A stretch of 64,000 bases of DNA. Origin: Methylopila capsulata. Lineage in GTDB: Bacteria; Pseudomonadota; Alphaproteobacteria; Rhizobiales; Methylopilaceae. Position 1 is the first letter of the stretch. Each line of letters begins with the position of its first letter. The DNA is taken from positions 806,001 to 870,000 of the forward strand of contig NZ_JAFBCY010000002.1 of the NCBI RefSeq assembly GCF_016907975.1, read 5' to 3'. A program made the position numbers and the translations under genes. Below, in pieces: positions 46,487 through 56,511 of this stretch. The notes below the pieces were generated by a model, which was not told the origin of the DNA, ran no database searches, and saw only the letters and a program-made list of their open reading frames with translations.

Positions 46487-49239
46487 GGCGTCAGCAGGCG
46501 CTCCAAGTAGTCGAGCTCGTCGCGGGAGCGTTCGTTTTCGCCCAGCCGGCGGCGAAGCTCCTCGAGCACGCGACGGGCGCGCTGGGCTTCGATCTCGCCG
46601 GGCACCTTCGTCGTCGTCCCGTCGCTTTCACGGCGGCGGACCGGGCGTCCGAGCGGATCGTCGTCGCGGCCGTTCTCGCCCTCGCGCATGCCCTGCGCGC
46701 CCTCGCCAGGCTGCTGGCCCGGCTCGCCGCCCTGCTGGCCTTCCTGCATCTGGTTCGCGAGGTTCTGCGCGCCCTTGCGCAGGTTCTCGAGCGCCTTGCC
46801 CTGGTCGTCGAGCGCCTGGCCGGTCTCGCCCTGGCCGAGCGAGCCGCGGGCGTCGCCCATGCTCCGGCCGGCCTCGCCCAGCGCGTTCTCGCCCTCGCCC
46901 TGCTGACCCTGACCCTGTTGGCCCTGTTGGCCTTGACCGGGCTGCTGGCCCTGGCCCTGCTGCCCGGGCTGGCGCCCTTGCTGGCCCGGCTGCTGCCCCT
47001 GCTGCTGACCAGGCAGCTGACCAGGCCGCTGACCCTGCCGCTGCTGCTGACCGGCCTGGCCGTCCTGCATCTCCTTCATCAGCTGGTCGAGCTTGTCGCG
47101 CAGCGCTTGCTGCTGCTCGGCGAGCGCGCCCATCTGGTCCTGCTCGCCCTTCTGGCCTTGCTGGTCCGGCTGACGGCGGCCCTGCTGGCCACGCTGGTTG
47201 CGGTCGGCGCGCTCGTTCTGGCGGAACTGCTGGAAGGTCTTGTCGCGCAGCTTGCTCTGCTCGCGGATCATGTCCTGCAGCTTGTCGAGCTGCTGCTGCT
47301 GCGCCTGGCTGTTCGGATCCTGCTGCTGGCGCTGGGCGGTCTGCAGGTTGTCGAGCATCTGGCGGAGCTCGTTCAGCGCCTGTCGGGCCGCGTCGCGCGC
47401 GCCGGACTTCGCCATCTGCTCCATCCGGTCGATCATCTTCTGGAGGTCCTGCGGCGTCACCGCCTGCGCGCCGTTCGGGCTCTTCTGCGCCTGGCTGTTC
47501 GGCTGCTGCTGGGCCTTCTGCGCCAGCTCCTTCATGAACTGGTCGAGCGCCTTGCGCAGGTCCTCGGTGAGCTTGGCGATCTCCTGCTCGGAGGCGCCGT
47601 TCTCAAGCGCCTTGCGCAACGCCTCCTCGGCGGCGCGCAGGTTCTTCTCGGCTTCAGGCAGATCGCCATCCTCGATCCGCAGCGCCATCTGCCAGAGGTA
47701 GTCCGCGACTTCGCGCAGCTGATCGTCCGCATGGGCGAGCTCGAGCCGGCGGTAGGCGGTGCGCAGGCCGAGATAGATCGAAGCCTGCGGCGTGAACTCC
47801 TCCGGAAGCAGCATCAGCGCCTGCAGCGCCTGCGCCACCTTGGGCTTTGCGTTGGCGTCGAGCGCGAGGTCCCGGCGCTGCTCGACAAGCGCGCGGGCGA
47901 GCGGATTGGTGAAGGGCCGCGCCGGCAGACGCAGCGGCGTCGCGGCGCTCGCGCCCTCCTGTCCGGCCTCGTCGCGGGCGTGCAGCGTCATGACGACGTC
48001 GGCGCCGGCCCAGGGGTGCTCCATCAGGTCGAGCGGCGTCTGGGCCTGGCCCTCCCGCGCCCGGGCGCGGGGCAGGCCAAGCGCGACCTTCGGCGCGTCG
48101 TAGAGCGGGCGCTTCGCCACAGGCTCCTCGGTCGAGGCCTTTTGCCCGAACAGCGGCTTGGGCGCGGGCGTCGGCCTGAGGGCGAAGCGCGCCTCAGCGC
48201 CGGCCACGCCGTAGTCGTCCTTGACGTCATAGGCAACCGTCAGCGTGCCCCGGGCGCTGCGCTGGGGCGGGCTCGCGAGCGCGATCGTCGGCGGCTGGTC
48301 GGGGATCGCAGCGAAGCGCCAGACGCGCGGCTCGGCGCCCACGGTCTCCACCGTCGCCTCGGCTTCGCCCGTGAGCTTGAAGCGCCGCTCGACGACGCCG
48401 TCCGGCGTCCGGCCCGGCAGTTCGACCGGTTCGGCCCCTCCGGTCGCCCGGATGTCCGCCGACCCGCCGGCGGCGCGCACGACGAGAATGGACCCGGTCG
48501 GCGCGCGAACCGCCTCGGCGACCTGCGGCGCGTCGGGGGCCGCGGCGGCGCGCGGATCGACGACGGCGGCGGCGGGACGGCCGGCCGTCAGGTAGATCGG
48601 CGGGCGTCCGGTGTAGGCCGGCGGGGCGACCCAGGCGTCGATGCGGGCGGGCGTCGCCTCCGCCGTCGGCGCGGTCCAGTCGAAAGCGGTCAACACCCGG
48701 GCCGCGCGATCGCCGCCGGCGACCGAGAAGGCCACGACCAGCACGAGGCCGACGAGAAACCGCAGCGCGTAGGGGTCGCGCGCGGCAAGCCGCGGCGCGG
48801 GAGCGGGCGCTTTCAAGCGCCGGGCCTCGGCCTCGACGCGGGCGCGATGGGCCTGCCAGAGCGCGCGGGTGAGCGGATCGTCGCCGGTGGTCGGCGCCAG
48901 CCGGTCGTCGAGGCTGGTGGCGGGCCGGTGCGCGACGCCGCTCGCGCGGTCGATGCGGGCGAGCAGGTCGCCTCGGCCCGGCGCGGCGATGCGGATCAGC
49001 GGCGCGAGAGCGGCGAGGCCGGCGAGCGCGAACAGCGCCACGCCCGCCATGCGGCCGAGCGGCGGCAGCGCGTCCCAGAGGCCGAACCACGACAGGCTGA
49101 GGAACAGCGCGACGACCGTGATGGCTGCGGCCAAGGCCGGCCAGGCGCCTTCCCACACGAGCGCAAGCCGGGCGCGCCGCACCAGCCGGTCGATCAGGGC
49201 CCCGCGCGCGCCGCGCGGATCAGGCTGGGTCTCGTTCAA
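46483..49239 (-). CDS. DUF4175 / TIGR02302 family membrane protein, glutamine-rich C-terminus
   Basis: 918 residues from a TTG start with GGGAG 8 bp upstream. Hydrophobic segments lie near residues 30-55, 60-80 and 155-175. A large, probably periplasmic middle region carries beta-rich segments. Residues ~575-840 are very rich in Gln and Gly (runs of GQQPGQ-type units), and the end is charged and helical. It matches the alphaproteobacterial TIGR02302 family, always hypothetical, typically near lysA and argH as here. Role unknown; an envelope-spanning scaffold is one idea. Confidence 0.85.
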   Translation of the reverse strand: MNETQPDPRGARGALIDRLVRRARLALVWEGAWPALAAAITVVALFLSLSWFGLWDALPPLGRMAGVALFALAGLAALAPLIRIAAPGRGDLLARIDRASGVAHRPATSLDDRLAPTTGDDPLTRALWQAHRARVEAEARRLKAPAPAPRLAARDPYALRFLVGLVLVVAFSVAGGDRAARVLTAFDWTAPTAEATPARIDAWVAPPAYTGRPPIYLTAGRPAAAVVDPRAAAAPDAPQVAEAVRAPTGSILVVRAAGGSADIRATGGAEPVELPGRTPDGVVERRFKLTGEAEATVETVGAEPRVWRFAAIPDQPPTIALASPPQRSARGTLTVAYDVKDDYGVAGAEARFALRPTPAPKPLFGQKASTEEPVAKRPLYDAPKVALGLPRARAREGQAQTPLDLMEHPWAGADVVMTLHARDEAGQEGASAATPLRLPARPFTNPLARALVEQRRDLALDANAKPKVAQALQALMLLPEEFTPQASIYLGLRTAYRRLELAHADDQLREVADYLWQMALRIEDGDLPEAEKNLRAAEEALRKALENGASEQEIAKLTEDLRKALDQFMKELAQKAQQQPNSQAQKSPNGAQAVTPQDLQKMIDRMEQMAKSGARDAARQALNELRQMLDNLQTAQRQQQDPNSQAQQQQLDKLQDMIREQSKLRDKTFQQFRQNERADRNQRGQQGRRQPDQQGQKGEQDQMGALAEQQQALRDKLDQLMKEMQDGQAGQQQRQGQRPGQLPGQQQGQQPGQQGRQPGQQGQGQQPGQGQQGQQGQGQQGEGENALGEAGRSMGDARGSLGQGETGQALDDQGKALENLRKGAQNLANQMQEGQQGGEPGQQPGEGAQGMREGENGRDDDPLGRPVRRRESDGTTTKVPGEIEAQRARRVLEELRRRLGENERSRDELDYLERLLTP

Positions 49240-49361
49240 ACGCCGGTCTCCCGTGCGCGCCCGTCCCCAAGGCGTTCCGCACTCGAAGTCCGGAGACTAG
49301 CACGGCCTACGCACGACGCTACCCTGCGGACCGCAGCGCGCGTCACGCCGCCGTGAGGCGG

Positions 49362-50633
49362 TCAGCCTTCGAGCCACTCCGGCACGCGATCCAGCGCGAT
49401 CAGCTCCTCGACCGAGGGCCGCGGGCGGACGACCGCGTAGGCCGCGCCGTTCACCAGCACCTCCGGCACGAGCGGCCGCGAATTGTAGGTGGAGGCCTGC
49501 ACCGCGCCGTAGGCGCCGGCGGACATGATCGCGAGCAGGTCCCCCGCTTCAGGCCGCGCCATGTCGCGGCCGAGCGCCATGTAGTCGCCGGTCTCGCACA
49601 CCGGCCCCACGACGTCGGCCTTCACGCGGGGCGCGTCCGGATCGGGCCGCACGACCGGCCAGATCTCGTGATGGGCGTCGTAGAGCGTGGGACGGATCAG
49701 GTCGTTCATGCCGGCGTCGACGATCACGAAGGGCTTCGCCGCGCCGTCCTTCACGTAGATCACGCGGGTCAGCAGCACGCCGGCGTTGCCGACGATCAGC
49801 CGGCCGGGCTCGAAGATCAGCTTGGCGTCGAGGCCGTCGGTCAGACGCTTCACCACGCCGGCGTAGGCGTCGGGGTGCGGCGGCGGCTCGTTGTCGTCGC
49901 GGTAGGGGATGCCGAGCCCGCCGCCGAGGTCGACGTGGTCGATGCTGTGGCCGTCGGCGCGCAGCTCGCCGACGAAGGCCACCAGCCGCGAGATCGCGCT
50001 GTCGAAGGGGTCGAGCGCGGTGATCTGGCTGCCGATGTGCATGTCGACGCCGGCGACCGCGATCCCCGGAAGCCGGGCCGCCTCCGCGTAGACCCGCCGG
50101 GCGTCGGCGATCGGGACGCCGAACTTGGTCTCCGAGGAGCCGGTCGAGATCTTGGCGTGGCTCTTGGCGTCCACGTCGGGGTTCACCCGCAGCGCGATAT
50201 GGGCGGTCGCGCTCTTCTGCACGGCGACCTGCGACAGCAGCCGCAGCTCCGGTTCGCTCTCGACGTTGAAGGCGAGAATCCTGGCGTCGAGCGCCGCCGA
50301 AAGCTCCTCGGCGGTCTTTCCGACGCCCGAGAAGGTGATGCGGTCGCCGGGCACGCCCGCCGCGAGCGCGCGGGCGAGCTCCCCGCCCGAGACCACGTCC
50401 ATGCCGACGCCGAGGCGGGCGAGCGTCGCCAGCACCGCCTGGTTCGAGTTCGCCTTGAGCGCGTAGCAGACGAGATGGTCGACGCCCTCGAACGCAGCCG
50501 AGAACACCCGGACGTGCCGCGTCAGCGTGGCCGTCGAGTAGACGTAGGTCGGCGTTCCGACCTCCGCGGCGATGCGGGCGAGCGGCACGTCCTCCGCATG
50601 GAGGGCGCCCTCGGCGTAAGCGAAATGATGCAT
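49362..50633 (-). CDS. lysA: Diaminopimelate decarboxylase
   Basis: 423 residues of the PLP-dependent fold III decarboxylase family. Features are the PLP lysine in CYALKANSNQAVL, HIGSQI, the glycine-rich DLGGGLGIPY, EPGRLIVGNAG and the C-terminal GDYMALGRDM/GAYGAVQASTYNSRP segments. It converts meso-diaminopimelate to lysine. It follows lptM by 34 bp. Confidence 0.97.
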   Translation of the reverse strand: MHHFAYAEGALHAEDVPLARIAAEVGTPTYVYSTATLTRHVRVFSAAFEGVDHLVCYALKANSNQAVLATLARLGVGMDVVSGGELARALAAGVPGDRITFSGVGKTAEELSAALDARILAFNVESEPELRLLSQVAVQKSATAHIALRVNPDVDAKSHAKISTGSSETKFGVPIADARRVYAEAARLPGIAVAGVDMHIGSQITALDPFDSAISRLVAFVGELRADGHSIDHVDLGGGLGIPYRDDNEPPPHPDAYAGVVKRLTDGLDAKLIFEPGRLIVGNAGVLLTRVIYVKDGAAKPFVIVDAGMNDLIRPTLYDAHHEIWPVVRPDPDAPRVKADVVGPVCETGDYMALGRDMARPEAGDLLAIMSAGAYGAVQASTYNSRPLVPEVLVNGAAYAVVRPRPSVEELIALDRVPEWLEG

Positions 50634-50667
50634 TGCGTCCGTCCGGGGGCCGTTCAGGCCGCGCTTG

Positions 50668-50865
50668 TCAGTTCAGCAGGCCGTCGAGCACGAAGGGCCG
50701 CGACGGCTTGACGATCTTCTTCTCGGTCGTGCCGTCCGGTTTGGTGACCGTGGTCTTCGGCGCGTCCGGCGGCGGCTCGAGCGGGCCCTTGCGCCCGCAG
50801 CCGCCGAGCGCGACGGCGGCGACGAGCAGGGCCAGGGCGGCGGCGGAGCGGAGCGGGCTCGTCAC
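50668..50865 (-). CDS. lptM: LPS translocon maturation lipoprotein LptM (YifL-like)
   Basis: 65 residues from a GTG start with GAGGAAG 8 bp upstream. A lipoprotein signal ends in VALGGCGRKGPLEPPP, the defining LptM motif (lipid-modified Cys23 followed by GRKGPL). LptM assists correct disulfide formation in LptD-LptE at the outer membrane. The argH-lptM-lysA order is the usual one in alpha- and gammaproteobacteria. Confidence 0.9.
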   Translation of the reverse strand: MTSPLRSAAALALLVAAVALGGCGRKGPLEPPPDAPKTTVTKPDGTTEKKIVKPSRPFVLDGLLN

Positions 50866-50982
50866 GGGGCGGCTTCCTCGAAAGCGGCGATCGGGCGGAA
50901 AACCCTTAGAGACGGTTTGCCGCCCGCGCGCAACTGGCGGCGCGGCGAGCGCAGTCGACCGGCGCGGCCGGCCGTCCGCCGC

Positions 50983-52401
50983 TCACCCCTCCTCGGCCGG
51001 CGTCTCCAGCTTGGCGATCTCCTTGCGGAGGATGCGCCGCCAGCGGCCGGCCTGCTCGCGCACGTTGTCGGGGGCCGCGCCGCCGTAGCTGGTGCGGCTC
51101 TTCACCGAGTTCCGGACGCCAAGAACCTCGAACACTTCCTCGGTGATGCGCGGCTCCACCGCCTGCATCTCTTCGATCGGAAGCTTCTCGAGCGGCGTGT
51201 CCGTCTCGGAGGCCTTGGCGACGATGCGGCCGGTGACGTGATGGGCCTCGCGGAACGGCATGCCGACGACCCGGACGAGCCAGTCCGCCAGATCGGTCGC
51301 GGTGGAGTAGCCCGAGCCCGCCGCGCGGCGCATGGCGGCCGGGTCCGGCGTCATGTCGGCCACCATGCCCGCGGTCGCGGCGACGCAGAGGTCCAGGGTG
51401 TCGAGCGCGTCGAACAGCCCCTCCTTGTCCTCCTGCATGTCCTTGGAATAAGCGAGCGGCAGGCCCTTCATCACGGTCAGCATCGCGACCAGCGCGCCGG
51501 TCACCCGGCCCGACTTGCCCCGGACCAGCTCGGCCGCGTCGGGGTTGCGCTTCTGCGGCATGATCGACGAGCCGGTCGAGAACCGGTCCGAGAGCTTGAT
51601 GAAGCCGAACTGCGGCGTCGACCACAGCACGAGCTCCTCCGCGAAGCGCGAGAGATGCCCGGCGCAGATCGCCGCGATCGACAGCGTCTCGAGCACGAAG
51701 TCGCGGTCGGACACGGAATCGATCGAGTTCGCGGTCGGCCGGTCGAACCCGAGACCGCGCGCGGTCATGGTGCGGTCGATCGGGAACGAGGTGCCGGCGA
51801 GCGCCGCGGCGCCGAGCGGGCACTCGTTCATGCGCTTGCGGGCGTCGGTCACGCGGCTGCGGTCGCGGCCGATCATCTCGACATAGGCCAGCAGGTGGTG
51901 GCCGAAGGTGACCGGCTGCGCGCTCTGGAGATGGGTGAAGCCCGGCATCACGGTCGCCGAGTGCTCGATCGCCTTGTCGACCAGCGCGGTCTGCAGCTGC
52001 GCGAGGCTGAGGTCGAGCGCGTCCAGCGCGTCGCGCACGAACAGCCGGAAATCGGTCGCCACCTGGTCGTTGCGGGAGCGCGCGGTGTGCAGCCGCCCGG
52101 CCGCCGGGCCGACGATCTCCGCCAGCCGGCTCTCGATGTTCATGTGAATGTCTTCGAGGGCTCGCGAGAAGGTGAAGTTCCCCGCCTCGATCTCGGCCTG
52201 CACCTCGGTCAGACCCTTGAAGATCGCGGCCGCGTCCTCGCGCGCCACGATGCCGGTGGCGGCGAGCATCGCCACATGGACCTTGGAGGCGCGGATGTCC
52301 TGGGCGTAGAAGCGGCGGTCGAAATCGATCGAGGCGTTGATGGCCTCGAGAACCGCGTCCGGCGCGTCGGCGAACCGTCCGCCCCACATCGAGTTGCTCA
52401 T
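50983..52401 (-). CDS. argH: Argininosuccinate lyase
   Basis: 472 residues. It opens [20 protein letters not shown]; motifs include [33 protein letters not shown] and the fumarase/aspartase signature [16 protein letters not shown]. It releases arginine and fumarate from argininosuccinate, the last step of arginine synthesis. The gene diverges from tlpA across 72 bp. Confidence 0.97.
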   Translation of the reverse strand: MSNSMWGGRFADAPDAVLEAINASIDFDRRFYAQDIRASKVHVAMLAATGIVAREDAAAIFKGLTEVQAEIEAGNFTFSRALEDIHMNIESRLAEIVGPAAGRLHTARSRNDQVATDFRLFVRDALDALDLSLAQLQTALVDKAIEHSATVMPGFTHLQSAQPVTFGHHLLAYVEMIGRDRSRVTDARKRMNECPLGAAALAGTSFPIDRTMTARGLGFDRPTANSIDSVSDRDFVLETLSIAAICAGHLSRFAEELVLWSTPQFGFIKLSDRFSTGSSIMPQKRNPDAAELVRGKSGRVTGALVAMLTVMKGLPLAYSKDMQEDKEGLFDALDTLDLCVAATAGMVADMTPDPAAMRRAAGSGYSTATDLADWLVRVVGMPFREAHHVTGRIVAKASETDTPLEKLPIEEMQAVEPRITEEVFEVLGVRNSVKSRTSYGGAAPDNVREQAGRWRRILRKEIAKLETPAEEG

Positions 52402-52473
52402 CGCGATCAGATCCCTTGCCGCCGCTCTTCGACATCATGCGGAGACGGCGCACCGAAACGAAGGCGAGACGCC

Positions 52474-53121
52474 ATGTCCGACCCCGCGGGCCGCCCGCGC
52501 TTTTCCGCTGTCCGCCTCGTGGCGCTCGCGCTCGTCGCCGGCGCCGCTCTAGGCGCGCTCGCCCTATACGGGATCGCCGCGCAGGACAAGGCCGAAGCCG
52601 CCTGCGCCGCCTCGCCCGCGGCGCTGAAGGCCATGAAGGCGGCGGCCGTCGGCGAAATGGCGGCGGTCGTCACCCCCGACGCGCCCCGCCCGCTGCCGCC
52701 GCTCGTCTTCCAGGACGCGGCGGGCGCGAACGGTGGGCTCGACCAGTACCGGGGCAAGGTCGTGGTGCTGAACCTCTGGGCCACCTGGTGCGCGCCCTGC
52801 CGCAAGGAGATGCCGGCGCTCGACGCCTTGGCGCGAGAGCGCGGCGGCGCGGATTTCGCGGTCGTGCCCGTCTCGCTCGATCTCGGAAGCGCCGACAAGC
52901 CCAAGGCCTTCCTCAACGAGATTGGCGTCACGAGCCTTCCGTTCCACGCCGACCCGTCGAACAAGCTGTTCCGCGACCTCCGCGCGGTCGGCCGCGGGGC
53001 CGGGCTGCCAACGACGCTGATCCTCGACAAGGCGGGCTGCGAGATCGGCTACCTGCCGGGCCCCGCCGAATGGGCGAGCCCCGACGCGCTCAAGCTGATC
53101 GACGCCGCGCTGGGGCGGTGA
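52474..53121 (+). CDS. tlpA: TlpA-family membrane-anchored thiol:disulfide oxidoreductase
   Basis: 215 residues: an N-terminal signal anchor (residues ~14-35), then a thioredoxin-like domain with WATWCAPC (Cys106, Cys109) and the cis-Pro in GLPTTLIL. TlpA reduces copper-chaperone and cytochrome oxidase cysteines in the periplasm of Bradyrhizobium. Cys44 and the late Cys (DKAGCEIGY) match an extra TlpA pair. The tlpA-argH divergence is common in this order. SoxS/SoxW-type functions are covered elsewhere in the window. Confidence 0.88.
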   Translation: MSDPAGRPRFSAVRLVALALVAGAALGALALYGIAAQDKAEAACAASPAALKAMKAAAVGEMAAVVTPDAPRPLPPLVFQDAAGANGGLDQYRGKVVVLNLWATWCAPCRKEMPALDALARERGGADFAVVPVSLDLGSADKPKAFLNEIGVTSLPFHADPSNKLFRDLRAVGRGAGLPTTLILDKAGCEIGYLPGPAEWASPDALKLIDAALGR

Positions 53122-53172
53122 GGGCCGCCAACGGGTGACGCGCCGTCGGAAAGCAGCGCGAATGCGCTCGGC

Positions 53173-53667
53173 TCAGAGCCGCTGCTGATCCGGCTCCGGG
53201 GCGGGATCGCGCGCGAGGCCTTCCGCGAAGCGCTGCATCCGCTTCATCGCGCGCTCAAAGAACCCGGCGATCTTGTCGATCTCCTCGTCGGTCGGCAGCC
53301 GCAGGGTCTGGTCGTCACGGGCCAGCGGGCCGTCCTTTGCGGAGGGCTGCGGCGGCAGACCGTCCTCGAGCCGCTTCACCTTGGCCTCGAGTTCGGCCAC
53401 GCGCGCCTCGAGCCGGGCCTCATGGCCGCCGGATCCGAGCGCCTTCTCCTCTTTGGTCGGCCGGCAGGCGTAGCCGTCGCCGGCGGTCGCGCAGAAGGCG
53501 GTCGCGCCGGTCTCGCGGTCGAGCCTGAGGAAGCCCCCGTCCGCGGGGGTCAAGGCGTAGCGGTCGACGCGGGGCGTGTCGGCTCCGGCGGGGCCGGCGC
53601 CGAGCCCGGCGACGACGCACAGCGCCGAGACGAGGGTCGCGGCGGCGATGGCGGACAGAGTGCGCAT
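53173..53667 (-). CDS. Hypothetical exported protein with coiled coil
   Basis: 164 residues: a Sec signal (to about residue 29, GPAGADTP), a short domain with two cysteines (ETGATAFCATAGDGYACRP), then a coiled coil near residues 82-103 (EARLEARVAELEAKVKRLED) and a helical end. The family is not recognised with confidence, although similar small proteins occur in related genomes. The spacing of the signal and ATG at 53667 is good. No operon partner is evident. Confidence 0.7.
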   Translation of the reverse strand: MRTLSAIAAATLVSALCVVAGLGAGPAGADTPRVDRYALTPADGGFLRLDRETGATAFCATAGDGYACRPTKEEKALGSGGHEARLEARVAELEAKVKRLEDGLPPQPSAKDGPLARDDQTLRLPTDEEIDKIAGFFERAMKRMQRFAEGLARDPAPEPDQQRL

Positions 53668-53735
53668 GGGTCAGGCCTCCTCGTCGCGTCTCGACCTCAG
53701 TTGAGCGCGCGGAGCGTGGCGGAACCGAGGCCGGT

Positions 53736-54359
53736 TCAGAAGTCCGGCGCGTAAGCGGCGCGGCCGCTCGCGAGCGCCGCGTCGAGCATGTCGAGCCGGT
53801 CCTGGCCCCAGAACACCTCGCCGTCGAGCACATAGGCGGGCGACCCGAACACGCCCGCGTCGGTCGCCTTGGCGCGGTTGACGGCGTAGGCCGCGGCGGT
53901 CTCAGGACGGGCGGCCTCGGCCATCACGGCGTCGGCGTCGAAGCCCTGCTCGGAGAGCACGTCCGCGATCGTCTCGCGGGAGGCGAGGTCGCGCTCCTCC
54001 TCCCAGACGCCGCGCATGGCGGCCCCGAGATAGGCCGCGGGATCTTCGTCCCGGGCGATCAGCGCGAGCGCGGCGGCGTCGGCCAGCGTCGCGTCGAACG
54101 GCCAGTGCTTCGGGCGCAGGTGGATCGGACGGCCGCGCGCCTCCGCCCAGCGCTGCAACTCCACGAAGCGGTAGCGCTGGCGCTGGATGGCGCGCTGGGC
54201 GAGCGGGAGGCCGCCGGTCTCGGAGAACAGCCCCGGCAGATGCACCGGCCGCCAGATCGGCGTGAGCCCATGCTTCGCCGCGATCTCCAGGAACGGCGCG
54301 TGGCCGAGATGCGCCCAGGGCGACAGCACGGACAGATAGACGTCGAGTGAGCGGGGCAT
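53736..54359 (-). CDS. 2-hydroxychromene-2-carboxylate isomerase / GST-kappa-like (DsbA fold)
   Basis: 207 residues of the DsbA-like thioredoxin superfamily with the glutathione-binding serine near the N-terminus (YLSVLSPWAHLGH) in place of a CXXC, then WRPVHLPGLF and the late GVFGSPAYVLDGEVFWGQDRL (split here), a pattern of HCCA isomerases. True members use glutathione in naphthalene degradation; no such pathway is nearby, so only a glutathione-dependent isomerase or transferase is supported. It ends 50 bp after the regulator gene. Confidence 0.85.
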   Translation of the reverse strand: MPRSLDVYLSVLSPWAHLGHAPFLEIAAKHGLTPIWRPVHLPGLFSETGGLPLAQRAIQRQRYRFVELQRWAEARGRPIHLRPKHWPFDATLADAAALALIARDEDPAAYLGAAMRGVWEEERDLASRETIADVLSEQGFDADAVMAEAARPETAAAYAVNRAKATDAGVFGSPAYVLDGEVFWGQDRLDMLDAALASGRAAYAPDF

Positions 54360-54408
54360 GGTGAACTCCAGGGTACAGGATGGTTACGCGGACGCGATGC
54401 GCCGCGCG

Positions 54409-56310
54409 TCAGCCGTCGAGCCGGCGACGGCGCGGACCGCCCGGCACGGCGCGGCGGTAGAGCGTGCTGCGGCTGACCCCGAGCCGGCGCGCGGCCTCGG
54501 CCACATTGCCGTCGGCGGCCTCGATCGCCGCGCGCATGGCCGCGCGGGCGAGGCCCTCGAGCCCCTCCGGCGGGACGGCCGCCACAGGGGCAGGCGTCAC
54601 GTCGCGGATCGCGGCCGGCAGCAGCTCGGGACCGATCCGCTCGCCCGGCTCCGACAGCGCCGCCATCGCCCGCATGGCGCCCACCGCCTCGCGATGGTTG
54701 CCCGGCCACGCGTAGGCGGCGAGGCGGGCGAGCGTCGCCGGCGCGAGCGTCCGCCCGCCCTGCGCAATGTTTCCCCACAGCGCGGCGAGGGCGCCGGCCC
54801 GGTCCGACAGGGCGCGGAAGGCCGGCAGCGCGAAGCCGTACTGGGCGATGCGGTAGTAGAGGTCGGGCCGGAAGTCGCCGGCCTCGGTCATGGCCTTGAG
54901 GTCGCGGTGCGTGGCGGAGACGAGCCGCACGTCGATCGCGTGCGGCTTCGCGCCGCCCAGCGGCGTCACCGTGCGCTCCTGCACCGCGCGGAGCAGCCGG
55001 GCCTGCAGAGCGAGCGGCATGTCGCCGATCTCGTCCAGGAACAGCACGCCGCCGTCCGCCTCGCGCATCAGGCCCTTGGAGCCCGCGCGCCGGGCGCCGG
55101 TGAAGGCGCCCTCCTCGTAGCCGAACAGCTCGGCCTCGATCAGGCCCTCCGGCAGCGCCGCGCAATTCACCGCCACGAACGGCTTGTCGGCGCGCCGGCT
55201 GAGCCGGTGGACCTCGCGGGCGAACACCTCCTTGCCCGCGCCGGTTTCGCCCTGGATCAGCACCGGAACGTCGCCGTCGACGAGACGGGCCGCGCGGGCG
55301 AGGTCGCGCTCGGTCTGCGCGTCAAACACGGGGCCCGCCGCCCGGCGGGGCTGAGGCGCGGAGACGGGATGAGGCGCAGGAGCGGGCGGAGCCTTCGGCC
55401 CGCCGCCGGGCGTTACCGTCGGCGGGCGGCGCAGCCGGGCGTGGAGGTCGCGGCCGTCGCGGCTGCGGAGCAGGCTGCGCTCGCCCTCGCCCTTCGGTCC
55501 CCCGTCGAACAGGTCGCCGAAGGAGCGAGCGCCGAGCGCGTTCCAGTCCAGCCCCATCAGCGTCAGGCCGTGGCGGTTGGCGGCGACGAGGCGCGAGCCC
55601 TCGAACACCAGAACGCCCTCCTGCGCGACGCCGAGCCGCTCCGGGTCGGAATGCAGGCGGATGACCTCGGCCTTCGGGAAGGCCTCGGCGAACATGCGGT
55701 GCTCAATCTGGTCGACGCAGGAGCGCACCAGCGTCAGCGCGCGGTCGTGCGGCAGCGCCGCCTGGCCGGTGAGGTCGAGCGCGCCGACCAGCGCGCCGTA
55801 GGGGTCGAGGATCGGCGCCGCGGCGCAGCTGAGGATGCGGTGCGGCTCGAAATAATGCTCCGGCCCGCGCACCTGGACGGCGCGACGCTCCACCAGCGCC
55901 GCCCCGATCGCGTTGGTGCCGGCGGACGCCTCGCTCCAGGGCACGCCGGGGCGCAGCGCCACGTTCGCGGCCTTTCCGGCGAAGCCCGGGTCGCCCAGCG
56001 CGTCCAGCACGAAGCCCGCGCCGTCGGTGAGGATGACGATGCCGCCGCTCTCCGCCGCTTCGCGGGTCAGGCTTTCGAGTTCGGGACGCGACAGCCGGAT
56101 CAGCCGCTCGTTGCGCTCCTTCAGCTCGCGCAGCTCGCTGGCGAGGCCGGGCTCCAGCCGGGGGCGCTCGTGGCTGTCGAAACCGCGGGCCGCGCAGCGC
56201 TGCCACGAGCGCAGGATCGCGCCTGGAACGAGGCCGGTCGGCGCGGCGCCGAGGTCGAAGAAGTCATGGCGCGCCTGGATCACGTCGGCGCGCGACGGGT
56301 CTTGCCGCAT
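54409..56310 (-). CDS. acoR: Sigma-54-dependent activator, AcoR-like
   Basis: 633 residues: an N-terminal GAF-type sensory region with the AcoR-like opening ([20 protein letters not shown]), then the AAA+ domain with Walker A GETGAGKE, sigma-54 contact loop GAFTGA and Walker [10 protein letters not shown], and a Fis-type helix-turn-helix ([19 protein letters not shown]) at the C-terminus. It diverges from the aldehyde dehydrogenase gene, whose promoter is of the -24/-12 type, and probably activates it in response to an alcohol, aldehyde or acetoin-like effector. The arginine-finger region ([13 protein letters not shown]) is less conserved than in NtrC. Confidence 0.92.
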   Translation of the reverse strand: MRQDPSRADVIQARHDFFDLGAAPTGLVPGAILRSWQRCAARGFDSHERPRLEPGLASELRELKERNERLIRLSRPELESLTREAAESGGIVILTDGAGFVLDALGDPGFAGKAANVALRPGVPWSEASAGTNAIGAALVERRAVQVRGPEHYFEPHRILSCAAAPILDPYGALVGALDLTGQAALPHDRALTLVRSCVDQIEHRMFAEAFPKAEVIRLHSDPERLGVAQEGVLVFEGSRLVAANRHGLTLMGLDWNALGARSFGDLFDGGPKGEGERSLLRSRDGRDLHARLRRPPTVTPGGGPKAPPAPAPHPVSAPQPRRAAGPVFDAQTERDLARAARLVDGDVPVLIQGETGAGKEVFAREVHRLSRRADKPFVAVNCAALPEGLIEAELFGYEEGAFTGARRAGSKGLMREADGGVLFLDEIGDMPLALQARLLRAVQERTVTPLGGAKPHAIDVRLVSATHRDLKAMTEAGDFRPDLYYRIAQYGFALPAFRALSDRAGALAALWGNIAQGGRTLAPATLARLAAYAWPGNHREAVGAMRAMAALSEPGERIGPELLPAAIRDVTPAPVAAVPPEGLEGLARAAMRAAIEAADGNVAEAARRLGVSRSTLYRRAVPGGPRRRRLDG

Positions 56311-56340
56311 GGCGTCCGTCCCTGTGCTGACGTCGCACGC

Positions 56341-56356
56341 TGCGACAGCTGTCGCA
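56341..56356. promoter_or_regulatory. Palindromic putative enhancer site for the sigma-54 activator
   Basis: TGCGACAGCTGTCGCA is a perfect 16-bp palindrome 155 bp upstream of the sigma-54 promoter, in the range usual for enhancer-binding proteins. A weaker relative TGGCGACACTGTTTCA follows at 56373-56388. Binding by the adjacent AcoR-like protein is inferred. Confidence 0.7.
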
Positions 56357-56511
56357 CCGGCGGCGCTTCTTTTGGCGACACTGTTTCACGGCGGTCGGCC
56401 GTCCGTCCACCTCGTCGAAGGTCGGCGCCGACGACCTGACGGCCATTCGCCCTGAGACCACAGCGCCCTCCGCGGCGCGCGCGGCCGTCAGAGCACCCGC
56501 ACAACGGCGCT

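Noticed and set aside
46981-47060. Tandem DNA repeat or CRISPR-like array in the DUF4175 gene
   Set aside because: The repetition comes from Gln-Gly-Pro codons inside an open frame; there are no uniform repeats with unique spacers.
46918-49356. 812-residue leucine-rich open frame opposite the DUF4175 gene
   Set aside because: The Leu runs are the complement of the Gln-rich codons (CAG read as CTG). It is not a real membrane protein.
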